Assembly (NCBI GenBank): GCA_017562135.1
Contig: QEYB01000556.1
Span: forward strand, 496,001 to 560,000
From: Dipylidium caninum
Lineage: Eukaryota; Platyhelminthes; Cestoda; Cyclophyllidea; Dipylidiidae
Length of the DNA stretch: 64,000 nt
Direction of reading: 5' to 3'
The translations under genes were made by a program, and so were the position numbers. Shown one piece after another: positions 51,230-63,487 of this stretch (positions within the stretch are counted from its first letter, which is position 1; each line of letters opens with the position of its first letter). The notes under the pieces are model-generated. The model made no database searches, had not been told where the DNA came from, and was given only the letters and a program-made list of their open reading frames with translations.

Positions 51230-51911
51230 TAATTTACCTTTGATGCAGTTGCATTCGCCAAAGCACCTTTAAACGGCACACTAATAGGCTGTCCCATGCA
51301 ACTTGTTCACCCGAAAACGCTCCAACCCAACTCTTACTTTTTTCCGGTTCATCTACTGTGGCATGCAGTAACTTTACAGTCGTATACGTTGGACTATCAT
51401 AATCATGAACTGTCAGATTTAGAGGAAGGAACGACTCGAAGACTCTGTTCGTCTTCATTTGAGTCTAAAAGCATCCTCCCAAATGTAAGCAAAAGGTTGA
51501 TTCCTGTCTTTCGTATGCCAGTACTTCTCAGATAAACTTAACACCGATGTCAGTTTGATGTCTAGTGAAAAGTTTATACTTGGAATGTAAAGGTTCGCAA
51601 CTGTTTGTATATTCTGACCCACCGGAGCGCGCATTTTCGCAGTGACCACAAGTGCATGCCACGTAGGCGCAGTGCGCCTCGGAAGCGGCTCGAAGCCGCC
51701 TTAAGCAGACTCGCGAACCGCTTTCCGGCGGCCTCCGAACCCCAAGTCGTTTTCACCATATCCATTCGCGAGTCCACAAGATAAATAGGCATTTACTGCT
51801 TTGTGCCCAATTACATGACGAGTAACCCACACTATCGCCTCTCCTTCCAACAACTCATCCCCGAATTTCCATGTGTCCAATGCACGTTCTTCTCGCAATC
51901 TGTGCTTCATC
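51230..51911 (-). other. Exon-like open segments, not assembled
   Basis: Three minus-strand pieces look like coding exons with splice signals, but I could not join them in phase to each other or to the chain at 52-53 kb. They are 51,797-51,911 (KHRLREERALDTWKFGDEL onwards, ending before a GTAAAT donor), an open stretch at 51,455-51,649 (MRAPVGQNIQTVANLYIPS, reminiscent of the KY beta-domain pattern), and 51,338-51,464 (FESFLPLNLTVHDYDSPTY, ending before GTAAGA). They may be the 3' part of the neighbouring exon chain, or alternative or pseudogenic exons. Confidence 0.25.
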
Positions 51912-52069
51912 CTAAAATAAAACTCGCCTTGAAGTAAATCTCACAAACTTTGAGATGGTTTTTGATAATGTGCACCAAGAATTGCCCAATTAATTCAATA
52001 ATCCGGGAAAATTTCATAGTGGTAGGATGAAGTCCTTCTGACACACCATAAATCTCGACGATATAAGTG

Positions 52070-53161
52070 CCTGTCAAAGAGAGAAACCGACATGTAAACC
52101 CATGTGAAGCGTACATTAATATGTACTCTGTGTGTCTTCTACGGGTTGACACCAAATGGAGCAAAATAATAGGCGTCAAACGTTGTAAAAATACCTGGTT
52201 CGCAGAAGCGCAGAGTCTGACTCACGAAGCTGTCAGTCGAGGCCTCATCATCGACAAAAGGGTTGACGGCACTGAGAGATAGGACGTCTGGTTTTTCGGG
52301 ACGATCCAATACGTTCATCGTCTTGAAATTAAATCCGAAGCATTCACATGAAGTTCTAGCAGTTTTACAATGGGGCAGCTCACTCGACACCGCCACTTTA
52401 CCCGAGGTTTCAGGAGACGCTGAGCCTCATGTACACGAGAACAGCAACTTAGTGGCGCATCTGAAAGAACCACCTACCTTAGTGTATATCTCAGTATTTC
52501 GGCTGTTTCTCCAGGTAACAAATGGAAGAAGCCGGGGAAAATTACATGCTTCAATTACAATTAAGCCCTCTGTTGGGTCTACAACACTGCATTCCGTCGC
52601 ATTTTGCAAATTCGGGTCCCTGATTGAATCATCCACTAGGGGTAAGATAGACTATGGTAAATAAGCTTACTTGGGCCATTTAAAACACCCCAGATATTAC
52701 TCAATGCGCAAGGAACACTCAGTGGATTGATGCTTTCGTCAGAAAATGTGAACTCCTGTTGGTAAAGTGGTGTCAGTTGATTTATCTGACGAGGAATATG
52801 AGGCTCTTCGTGCCTAACCGTTTAGGTGAATACCAGTATATGAACATTACGCGGTCGTGAATGGACTTTCCCCGAATAACTGTAACCGATACCTTCCAGG
52901 CGACCGCGGAAACAGGTGAATTACCAACTGTATGTGAGTCGGTTCACTTGGAATCCTTTCAACCAAAATACCTGCACATTCTCTCCAATTATCCTCATTC
53001 TACGCTTTCGTTATCGTTTTATAAAATACCTGCATGTTCTCAAAAGAATAGTTTAGTTTAATTAAACCGTTTCTGTAAGCTATATTTACAGACATCCTCA
53101 GTGAAATGTACAAAGACCCCAACTTGCTGAGGGTCAAATCCATTTCACAGAATTTCTGAAC
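52070..53161 (-). CDS. Partial gene with KY-like beta-domains (second copy?)
   Basis: Chain of phase-consistent exons: 53,090-53,161; 52,851-52,999; 52,671-52,813; 52,478-52,635; 52,195-52,321; then one from 52,070 downward whose 3' border is unclear, so the end given here is the start of that last exon. The joined protein contains HLFPRSPGRYRLQLFGES, INPLSVPCALSNIWG and LRFCEPGTYIVEIYGVSEG. The pattern Pro-x-x-Gly-x-Tyr plus a strand ending in (I/L)(Y/F)(A/G), followed by a Trp-Gly motif, recurs in the KY-type protein next door on the same strand. I infer a second protein of that family or a 5' extension of the first. No transglutaminase core and no start codon were found upstream, and the 5' end is missing. 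Some other beta-sandwich protein remains possible. Confidence 0.42.
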
Positions 53162-55165
53162 CTAAAATAAGTAAATACAGAGCTGACTTTCATCAGGGAA
53201 TTAACTACTAGGGAGAATTGTCATTGAATATCATTTCAAAATAGGTATCAAAGTTCACTTCCGGCTACGTTGTTAGCTAAAAATGAACCTATTTTAGATT
53301 AGGAAAGATTTCGTTGGTTTATCCGATGAGAAGTGAAGTAGTTCTCTCGTGAATATGAAAAATCACGCGATTCAATGCATGTCAAGGTTCCATGCGGAAA
53401 CATACTAGAGTCTCTCAGCACATTAGACTAACGGGGGCTTCACGAAGCCCCCCATATGGAATTATTCTGATAATTATGACACCACCAACAGATATTAGAG
53501 ATGAACGCCAAATACGTGCCTCGCACAAATTTGGAGTGGAATTTCACCTTTGCACTAATTGGCTAGTACTAGCTTTCAGCTACCTCAAATTAAAACATTG
53601 ACAGTGATCAGAAGAAAACAAGTTTTAATGTACACTAGATCAAATTGTAAGAGTTCAGTTGGGTAATTTGAAAAGGTCGAAGATTAAGAATAATGTTGAA
53701 AAATTCAGGGGCACGACGCGATTTCAGAGACAAAATTTGGTCAGATTATAAAGCAATGAGTCAAGCACTAAATGCGGTTTTCGTCCTATTGTAAAGAGGT
53801 ACCCTTATTCGTTGTGATACGCGCGCCTAAACAGAGGTAAAATGAGGTAAGGAAAATAATCTCCCTTTATCATTTTCAAATAACTTGCCAATTCACAATG
53901 TTTTATATATGGCAAATTATATGATTATTAATACATCCTTAAGGACGAAGGAAAATGATATAAGACATCACACAATGTGCCATGAGCAAGGGAACACAAT
54001 ATTCCCCAAAAGTTTCCCACTAATCTGAGGTATATCCTCAAAGACGAAAAATATGAGGCTGGGATATGCTCACATATTAATTTTACGACAAGTAATTCAA
54101 ACCAGAAATCAATCATGCAAAGAGACGACGAGATTTCGAGCAAATTTGACATTTCTTAGATTCATCCTCGATTATAATGGATCTAAAATGTCAGGGACTA
54201 AGTTGCACAAATAATCGAAGAGGCGAAAGTGCAACAGAAGCTGTATCATCGCAGTTGGGTACACGTTAAGGCGGATCGGTACTTCGAACACCTCGATTTA
54301 TATATGTGCTCCTTAGCTTAGGTTAATATACCACATCAAAAGGGCTTGTCTCCGTTTTAATGATAGGTTAGGTTTTCAGAAACACTTCCTCAGAGTTTAA
54401 AGTCGCAGTTGTAAAGCGTTTTGAATTAAAAAGCAAGTTGACTGCGTAAGCTACTATCGTTCTAATGCGTTAAGTTTTAGGACATTTGACACGAGCATGA
54501 CACGAGCAAATAGCTGACTATTAAAGGGCAAGTCGCCGAAGCTTACAAGCTGAGTTATTTCCCTCTTTTACAACGTGTACTCGAAGTATGCAGTTTCGCA
54601 GTTAAAATGAAGTGTCAGCAGTTCTTTTCTGCACAAATCCATATTGGCACATACAGGCGCCATCAGTGAAGTCTCATTTGCCCTTAACGTGTTAACATTC
54701 CTATGGAAAAGTAGATGTGCCGAGGGAGTCAATAGGTTGCATAGATGCTAACTGTCCTAATTATATGTCTTTCTGATGAGTTTGAGGTCAATGTTTTCGC
54801 CAAGCTGGTCACCATCATTCATGGCAATTTAATAGTAAATTTCGTCATGCTCACCAGAAATATTTAGTTTCCTAAAGGGGGTACCATATACCAATGCTAA
54901 GACTAGTGAGTTTACCCGTCCTATGTGGCGGAATGTAGCTGAATAGGTTGGAATTATATTATTTCCGAAATAAATAATTTGCACAGAAGGGATGCGGCAA
55001 CGCCGGTCTCGCCACCGTCAAATAATTAGACCTTTTATTTTCCATAAATAAAACGTGGACAAAAACAGTATTTCGTTACTCCGTTATTTTCTTATTATTC
55101 TGGTGAATTGTTGCTTTGAATTTCGTTTCATGTAACAGCTAATGGCGCCCCTTGTGTAATTAGAC
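53162..55165. other. Intergenic region left of HCF
   Basis: About 2 kb of AT-rich sequence. A short perfect hairpin lies at 53,433-53,452. No further exon of the minus-strand chain ending at 53,161 was recognised and no HCF exon lies upstream of the ATG at 55,166. The HCF promoter is expected here. Confidence 0.5.
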
Positions 55166-58100
55166 ATGGCGGCTTCGGCACCCATATTAAAATGGAAAAA
55201 GGTAACAACAGCTTCTGGCAACGTCCCCCGTTCTCGTCATGGCCACAAAGCCGTTGCGCTGAAAGATCTTATCGTGATCTTTGGGGGCGGAAATGAGGGA
55301 ATCGTTGATGAACTTCACGTCTTTAACACATGTACGTTTACTCCGTCATAACTCCTCCTTAGCCCTCAACCAATGGTTTTTACCTGCAGTGAGGGGGGAC
55401 ATTCCACCCGGATGTGCCGCTTTTGGCATGATTTCGGAAAACACTCGCGTTCTACTTTTCGGTGGCATGTTGGAATACGGGAAATATTCCAATGAATTGT
55501 ACGAGCTGCAGGCATCAAAGTGGGAATGGAAGAGGCTTAAGCCTAAGCCCCCCAGAAATGGACCTTTGCCTTGTCCACGCATAGGTAAAGCTAACGATAC
55601 TGCATAGCATTCACGCTCCTTTGACTAATTTGCGATTTCTGGCGCTTTGGGTTCATTTTCCTTCATTTATATTTCCATTTCGTAAATTTTCACTTATTAG
55701 GACACAGTTTTACGCTCGTGGGTCAGCGCGCTTTTCTTTTTGGTGGAATCACGAATGACAGTGAGGATCCGAAGAATAACATCCCGAGGTTAATTTTTAC
55801 TTCACTGCTATCCTATTTTACTTATCTCTCTTTACCTTTATTCCTTTTGGTTTAGATACCTTAATGATTTGTATACGCTAGAACTCCGACCCAACTCTTC
55901 AGCTATGTGCTGGGATATCCCAATTACTTACGGTCAGCCGCCTTCACCCCGAGAGTCTCACACTGCCGTTGCATATCAAATTATGGATGGATTAATTAAG
56001 AAATGGCGTCTTCTGGTATATGGTGGTATGACGGGGTGTCGCCTCGGCGACCTTTGGCAACTGGAAATCGACACGATGACATGGACAAAGCCCACTATTT
56101 TGGGCGATTCTCCTGCTCCTCGCAGCCTGCATAGTGCTACGGTGATTGGTAATCGGTAGGTTAGGTATATTTTTCATGGGATCCATTAATTACTGTTATC
56201 CGATTTCAGTATGTTTGTTTTTGGTGGATGGGTGCCCCTGGTAATGGATGACATGAAAGCCACAGTGGAGAAAGAGTGGAAGTGTACAAATACTCTTGCT
56301 AGTCTCAATCTCGACACGATGTCATGGGAGCCATTTGAAATGGAGATCTTCGATGACAGTCTTGTACCACGTGCGCGAGCAGGTCACTGTGCTGTCGCTG
56401 TCAGTACACGCCTTTATATATGGTCGGGTCGCGATGGTTATAGGAAAGCCTGGAACAATCAAGTGTGTTTCAAGGATTTGTGGTTTCTGGAGACTGATAA
56501 GCCACCTGCTCCAAATCGGGTTCAGCTTGTTCGAGCTGGAACGCAGAGCCTTGATGTGACGTGGGGCTCGGTACCGACGGCTGATGCCTATATACTGCAA
56601 ATTCAGAAGTATGACGTTTCGGTATCTTCATCGACCCAAAGTCCTCCAGTGGGGCCTCGTATGAATCCAATGGCTCTGGATGCACCTCAATCCAAATCTC
56701 CAGTTAGTGGAATGACGTCACCTGGTGCACCCGCTCAAGTATGTTTTCTCTTTTGTTGAAGACTTTATGAAGACTAGTCGATAAATTTCGCAGGAAATCG
56801 TTTTATGGCTATTTTGATTCGGGATATCCTTTATTTTAGCGATTTGCTACTCCAACCATTGCTGTTAGTGCCGCTTCCCTGCAAGCTTTGGCGAATGTTG
56901 CCACCGCTACGCCCGTTCGCACAATTCCGGTGCCAGCTAATTCTCCAACGCCATCTGTTGTCGGGGTTTCTGCTAATCAGCGGGTTCCCACGGTCGTTAC
57001 TCCAACTGGGCTTAAAATTACACCTGTTCCCAGTAGTGCGGTCACTGGTCGTGCAGCAATTCTGGTTGCAGCCCAATCGCAACAGCAACTTCCTCAGTCT
57101 CCGGGTTTAATTCGAACAGCAGGTTTGGTTACAGCCTCAACAAAACCGCAGGCATGTTTGCTAGATGGCATTTTAATTCTTCATGGTTCTTTTGAGGATT
57201 CTCTTGAACTTGAATTTCATGTCTCTAGATAATCGCAACGGGTAGTGCAAAACAGATCGTTGCGTCTAATACTAGTGGCTCTAGCGGTATTACCATGAGT
57301 TCAGTCGCGTCAGCTGTCTCGCCCAGTGGTCCTGGATCGACTGGTCCTGTTGTTCATCTCGTCAAGACTCCTACGGGTCTGATTCGACCTATAAAATTCC
57401 TATCGCCCCCCAATGCCGTCGGTCAGCAACAACACATTGTTTCACCGAAGACTATTTCCGTTCATACTCCGCAGGGTATATCTTTCATTTTTTGCTGGAT
57501 GAGTCGTTGCAGTTTCATCTTGGTGAAATGATTTACTACACTATACATAGGGAACAACCCAAAAGTGATCAAGGCATTCCCCGCAAATGTTATCCAAAAA
57601 TCCGGTCCCGGCAAACCTATTTTCATAACGAGCGGCACACCTACTCGGTCAGTTACTCCAGCAACAGATAGCATCTCTACCAACTCAGTAGCCAGACAAC
57701 CGCAGGTTGTTATCGTCGGGTCGAGCGGTAAGTTATTTTACTAGTACTTATAAAAAGGGGAAGTTCATTTCGATTTTTACTTACTCTTCAAATAAAACGG
57801 GTTCTTTCATTGGAAGTAATATTTACCTCTACCAGGTAGCATGGTTAACAACCCGCAAGGTAATATCGTCTGGGCCACGCCAGCCCAAACTGTGACTAAC
57901 ACCGCTGGTTCTCCAACCTGTGGTAATAGTCAGGATGGAGGACAAGGTGATACGGGCAAAACCCTCGCTTCTACTCTCCCTCAGCTTGATGGGACAGTGG
58001 ACGAAGTGGATAACGAGTCTGATTCTGCTCCTGATGTTAAAGACTGCAAGGGCGACCAACCAGAAGATAGTCCTAAGGCTTCTGAGTCAGATCAGACAGC

Positions 58101-60559
58101 AGCTACAACAAATTCCAAAAAAAGCGACCTAATTAGCGCCACAGATGTATGTTTTGAGTTAATTTGGAGTGTTTATTCAAAGATATCTGGTTTTACTGCC
58201 ATTTTACTCCATTTACTCCTTATGTAGCTACTGGAGTAGTAATTATTTATGAAACACCTAACTCTATCTTGACTTAAAAGGTCCTCAGTTGGCAAACAAC
58301 TCTTAATCATTTAATTGATCTTCGCTCCCTTAACAGATATCATTTAAGTAAGTATCGGAACTTCTGTTTTATCGTACGGCTTGCTTTTCCAGGTGAGCGC
58401 TTTAGTGGATAACATGGCAGCTGAGGCAGCCGCCGAGTTATTGGCGGATGTCGAGGGTAGCTCTACTGGCTTACCAACTTCCGCAATAGAGAATGATAAT
58501 AGACGCTCAGTCATAATAACCGTGGAGGAAACCGATTCGACTCCAGAATGTCGTAAGTACTGTGGAAAACTTCTCTTCTGTTTTGGTGAATACTGAAATA
58601 GGTTGGGAAGCGCGTTAGTGTTGTCCACATTACTTGTGTATCATTCACCTTTTTTATCTGCTATTGTTTTTTCCTTTCTGAGTTAAACGAAATCGGGAAC
58701 GCCATTTGCTCAATTTCTCCAATATAGTGTTTGTTCAGTATTTCTCTGTATAATGCTCATGAAACTGTCCATGAGCTGTCTTTCCATTCCTTTAAGGCTC
58801 CCAAGTGGTAAGTGTTGGCAACGGCAACGACAAAATAGAACCCAAAGCCAGTGACCCACTTGTGACTCTGGCGTCTGTTGCGGCTAAGCGTGGGAATAAC
58901 ACGGCAGGTAGATGCGAGCAGTTACAATAAATATTTTTTTAATGAATTCAGACTTGTTTATCGTCATCGGAATCATCTTATTTTTTACCTATCTTCTGCG
59001 TTTTCTTGGCGTTTGGCTGCCAGTGAACTTGTTGTTTCCTAGGCCAAAGGTTTTCGATTATTTAGAATCGCACATTTTTCACAACGGAGTGTTAGGGGTG
59101 AAAACCAGTAGATTCCGTAGTAATTTGGATATCTAATATTGTTTGGTAGAACTGTGACGATTTGTGATCGTTGTGTAATTTACATACTTTGGTTTCAAAA
59201 TTTATTGTTTTGGTTCGTATTTTTCCCAGCATCAAATTTTTAGGACTACTATTTCGGGATTGCTGATATTTTAATTGATTCTGTTTAGACGATGAGAGTC
59301 AAGCAGCGGTAGAATCACTACTTGATCATTCCAAACGGCTTCAACAGCAGTCGATGCGTTCGGTTCCTCTTAATGTGGCGGTCCCGACCCCTTCAAAGGT
59401 GACTTTGACGCCACGATTACCTAGTTCCTCGATCAATTCGACGCTGGCCACAGGTGGGAGCCAAATAATTCAGACCAATACCCCCACGGGTACAATGTTG
59501 ACGAGTCGCAGTGACAGTGCTTGGCACGATGTTGGTGTCATCAAACAGCCGAAGTTCTCGGTATCAATGTACTCGGCGCATACAAATGATGCTGGGATAA
59601 GCGTTGAAGTATGGAATATGGATTTGACTTGACAAAAAGTAGAGGGGATTGTGGGCTTATTGACTTGTGTTTAGGCTACCTAGGTTCGGTAAATCAATAA
59701 TTGTTTAACGCATTCTAAGGGTTTTATATTATGTGTTTAACGTTAATTGGCTGTATTAAATGTAAAAGGTTTTTCTTGCAGGCGCTCAATGCTCTTCAGG
59801 GTCCCAATGGGATCGGTCCTAACGGTATCCCTCCACAAGGCCCAAAAATTGCTCTTACTCCTGGCACAGCTTATAAATTCCGTGTCGCTGGCCTGAACGC
59901 CTGTGGTAGAGGTCCCTGGTCCGAGATATCTGCTTTCAAAACATGCCTACCAGGTTTTCCAGGCGCTCCGAGTGCTATTAAGATTACAACAAATGAACAA
60001 GGTGCACAGCTCACCTGGGAGCCTCCACAAAACACAGCTGGCCGAATAATCGAATATTCTGTTTATTTGGCGGTTAGATCTCAGTCAAGTACTGGGAAAG
60101 AACTACAAGAAGCAAAGGTGAGCACTGGAATGCTACTTGGCCTTTGTGCTTATGTTTATCATCTTCTTCAATGTTGAATTCGTGGTCATTTTTCACATCG
60201 TTGCTTTACAGATGGGGACAGTGCCTTCTGGTATGGCTTTCGTTCGCGTTTATGCTGGGCCTCAACCGAGCGCCCTGGTCATGCATACGGTCCTCGCTAA
60301 AGCTCACTTGGATGTGAGTTCAAAGCCTGCCGTGATTTTTCGCATCGCCGCATGTAACGAGAAAGGCTACGGGCCGGCTACCCAAGTGCGCTGGCTTCAA
60401 GAGTCTCACACCATAGGGCAAGGTATGACAGTTCCTGGCAGCACACCACCCGATGCAGAGTCTGGTGGGGCCTCCCCAACTTCGTCCAGCATGAAGAAAA
60501 CTCCACTATCTGAGGAGCTGCAGCCTTCCGGATCCACAGAGGGGTATAGCGATTCTTAA
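55166..60559 (+). CDS. HCF: Host cell factor (HCF) homologue
   Basis: Nuclear scaffold linking transcription factors to chromatin-modifying complexes. Fourteen exons: 55,166-55,331; 55,363-55,584; 55,701-55,788; 55,856-56,155; 56,210-56,738; 56,840-57,151; 57,229-57,475; 57,551-57,727; 57,836-58,146; 58,393-58,552; 58,797-58,907; 59,289-59,608; 59,782-60,117; 60,212-60,559. Frame holds; 1,208 residues. Residues about 15-345 form the kelch beta-propeller ([87 protein letters not shown]). The SAS1N segment follows ([15 protein letters not shown]). A Ser/Thr/Pro/Gln-rich middle part and an acidic stretch separate it from the C-terminal fibronectin type III pair ([36 protein letters not shown]). 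Vertebrate HCF-1 proteolytic repeats are not present. Intron 6 appears to be GC-AG. Start ATG context is good (GACATGG). Confidence 0.96.
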
Positions 60560-62988
60560 TTATCTATGTTCGTCTTTTCCTGTTCTCATTAATAAGTTTA
60601 CAGTTTTGTCCTTTTTCCTGTCATTATATTTTTTTAGCGAAGCCATCCGTAATTGACGTAGATCGATTATTTGTTGTATTCTTATGCACGTTATTTAATT
60701 TTCTGCGAAATGTTTGACGTTAACCACTTTACAATTTTTCCAGAACTTTTCTGTCTCCTGTGAAGCGCATGAAGAAACAAGATGACCAGCTCTAGCTGAC
60801 CCCATCTATCGATGCCGACACAGGCACTTGCGCTTGGCAGCATTTGTATCTGTATCTTAGCTAACTTGTATGTACAATCGGAGCCTTTATGTCCTCGCTC
60901 CTCTGTATCTGCACCCAATCCACTTGTCCATCAGGCTGTTCTACATTTTTGCGCCTGTTTGCCCCGATGTTCTATTTTTCATACCCCAACATAATATATA
61001 TGTATGCTATACGGCTCACCGTCGACTTGCTCGCCGTATTTGTGTACCGATTGCCAAACTTTTCTGGCCGCTTCCACAACCCCCTTTCATTATTAAAGCT
61101 TAAGGTATTTTCACCTAACTATTCTTAACATTGTATATACACGTCTTGGTACTTCCCACGAGTGACCTGCTTTCCTGTAAAACTTCTTTGTTCTTAAATG
61201 CTTGCAGATGTTGCTGTATAAATATCTATTTGTCGAGGGTGGCTTGTTCTAATTCAACTGTTTGTCTGTTCTTGGTCGTTCGCCTAGATATCCCGGTGGC
61301 CTGAGTGCTATTTCAGACGTTTTTTAGCTAATGCGGATTTATCAATCTTGGAGTGTGGGTTGACTGATTTGGTGGGGTCATTTGGTTCTGCCGAAAGGAG
61401 GTGGTGGGCGTCGGGAGCACGAATGGTGTGGATGTTTCATCAATTTGCTTAAAAACATTTGGGGAGCGGACGTTATGTACAGGTGTTGTCCGCGTCCACC
61501 GGGTCATAGGCTCGTGCGGATGAGTTTGGAGGGCGGGGCCTTGTTCAGGGGGTGGTCTTCTAGAGCGACTAGAACGTGGCTGAGGTATAGGAAGATCCTT
61601 CTCCAGTCCGGGCTGCTCCCACTTCTACTGAACTCCTCGATGCTTACGAGGTTCGGCACACCGGCCATTTCTCTGAAAGGGAAAGTGCTTTTGAGTGTAG
61701 CCATTGAAGTCCGAGCGCCTGCACCCGCGCCCTTGTCGGTGGGGAGGCGGGGGGGACGGGCATGGGGGGGGGAGATGCCTTCCTTGTCTCGAGAGGTGTT
61801 ATGGTTACGGCAGTCTGCTAAGACGGCGCTTGTTCTATCCGTTAGCGCCGGGTGGGTTGCTCAACTTACGCCGCAATTTCAAATGCAACGCGGTAGTTTT
61901 CTGACGGATCTGCTGAAAGAACGGCGTCAAAGTCGAAGGACGTCGGGAAAAAGTGGTGCAGCAGAGCGCACATTGCAACGCCGTCCGCCCATGATGCGAT
62001 AAGTTGGTCACCTCAACGCCCTGGCAAATAAAAGTGTAAAAGGTGGATGTCGAAACGAGATGATTAAGAGTCGGCTTTGCTTATCAATAATGAACCGTGA
62101 TGGCCTCCATTTGCCATGTGGCAAACGAATTTAAATTGGTCACCATCGTGGCGATTATGGGGCCTCTTTCAGCAACTTTCAGCGGCGCCGCACGCTTGTG
62201 GCCAAACAGGGAAGGGTCTCGTCCGCCGCGAAAGTGTCTTTTGTGCCGAGAACAACGCGTTCGCTAGTAAGGCTTCAGCTTTTTCAAGTTAAAAGTAAGT
62301 GGAAGTAAGTTGACACCCAGGAAGTCTCTTCGATTCTCTGAAGAGAAAGTTAAGGATTCTGCAATTTGAGCTTGAAAGTCTCTCGCCGACAAGAGTCTGG
62401 TGGAGCAGAAAGAACTCGCTAGCCGCGCTTAACCTAGCGTAACCAAAATCCTCTCGGCCGAACACATCGCCCCGCCGACTCGGGCCTGCCCGGGGCAGTT
62501 GTTCGTCGCGTCGCGTCGCGCCGCGGTCCGAGTCTGCGTCAGTGGGGACTTCCGTTGTCGCGTCGCCAGTGAGGCAAGTGCGCTCGGCCAATGGGAAGCA
62601 TGTCCGTTGAGGGGGAGAAGGCGGATGCCCTTCATCGGTCTTGACCACACTCACATGAGTGATCCCAGCTCTTGTCAAGAGGTGATTTCTTGTCACCAAA
62701 CCAATGTTCTAAGTACTACAAATAAGTTTGTGTGTACGCAACATATACTCCACTGGGCACAATTCCGCGACTATGTTGTCGCGCTCGCGAAGGTCTGCTG
62801 TTCCGTCTAAGCGGTGCTAATGAGAAGGTGGCGGAAGACCAACAGCCTCCCGCAGGGGCGCATTTCCGGCTCCACCGGAGCCACACAACACGCAGCGAGG
62901 CGTCGTTGCAGCCCGTCTCCCCCTCACTCCTCCGCCGGGTGTTTGCCCACCAGTCCTCGAGGGCCGTCAACAACTCTGCCAAACTTAC
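60560..62988. other. Region downstream of HCF
   Basis: Contains the HCF 3' untranslated region (T-rich to about 61,250). A GC-richer stretch from about 61,380 to 62,700 has long open frames by chance, including 206 codons on + at 61,382-62,002 with no recognisable domain. No RNA gene seen. The minus-strand exons at 62,989-63,487 could continue into it. Confidence 0.45.
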
Positions 62989-63487
62989 GTATTTCAGGTA
63001 CTCGTGTGTGTTCATCTGAACGAATCGTACGACCACATTCTTCATTTCTAGCAGCGTTAGCGGCACCTTCGTAAATTTCCTAAAAAAGGCGAACGCGGAG
63101 GAGAATTGCCATTCCGAGTACAGTAGTAATTATTCAACAAACTCGTTTTGCCATACACAAATTTGACAGAAAGGAGTTGAAAAGGCGTCTATTTTAATTT
63201 AAAACGCTAAGGCTTACTATCTCATGAGCATGCGATACTTAACGAATGGAGAATAAGGCACCTAAAGATAATCAGGCTTACTTGAAATGTTCATTCAAGA
63301 ACGCCAGAGGATCCGCAGCTAAATGTACAGATGAAAGGTGAGGTCAAAGGGAAAGCAGGCTCACCATCGCCACTGACAGTGCTCTTCCTCTCACTGCTCC
63401 CATGCCCGAGTTCTCGAGTGTCGCGGTTGGCGAGCACTCCCCTAATGGTGTTTGGGAGATCCCCATTAAATGTCTCCCCTCGTTTCC
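62989..63487 (-). CDS. Unrecognised gene, three internal exons
   Basis: Three exons on the minus strand join in phase with good splice signals: 63,365-63,487, 63,282-63,318 and 62,989-63,079. The first ends before GTGAGC, the second runs from ATTTAG to GTAAGC, the third from TTTTTTAG to GTAAGT. The peptide contains RGETFNGDLPNTIRGVLAN, then ADPLAFLNEHFKKFTKVPL and LEMKNVVVRFVQMNTHEYL. I do not recognise the family. The third exon remains open beyond its donor (KYVSLAELLTALEDWW), so intron retention or a later donor is possible. Start and end of the gene are not found; the 5' part probably lies beyond or near the window edge. Confidence 0.4.

Noticed and set aside
61382..62002. 206-codon open frame on + downstream of HCF
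   Set aside because: No recognisable domain, GC-rich composition with Gly/Arg-rich low-complexity segments, and no splice or start context that supports it. Probably a chance frame.
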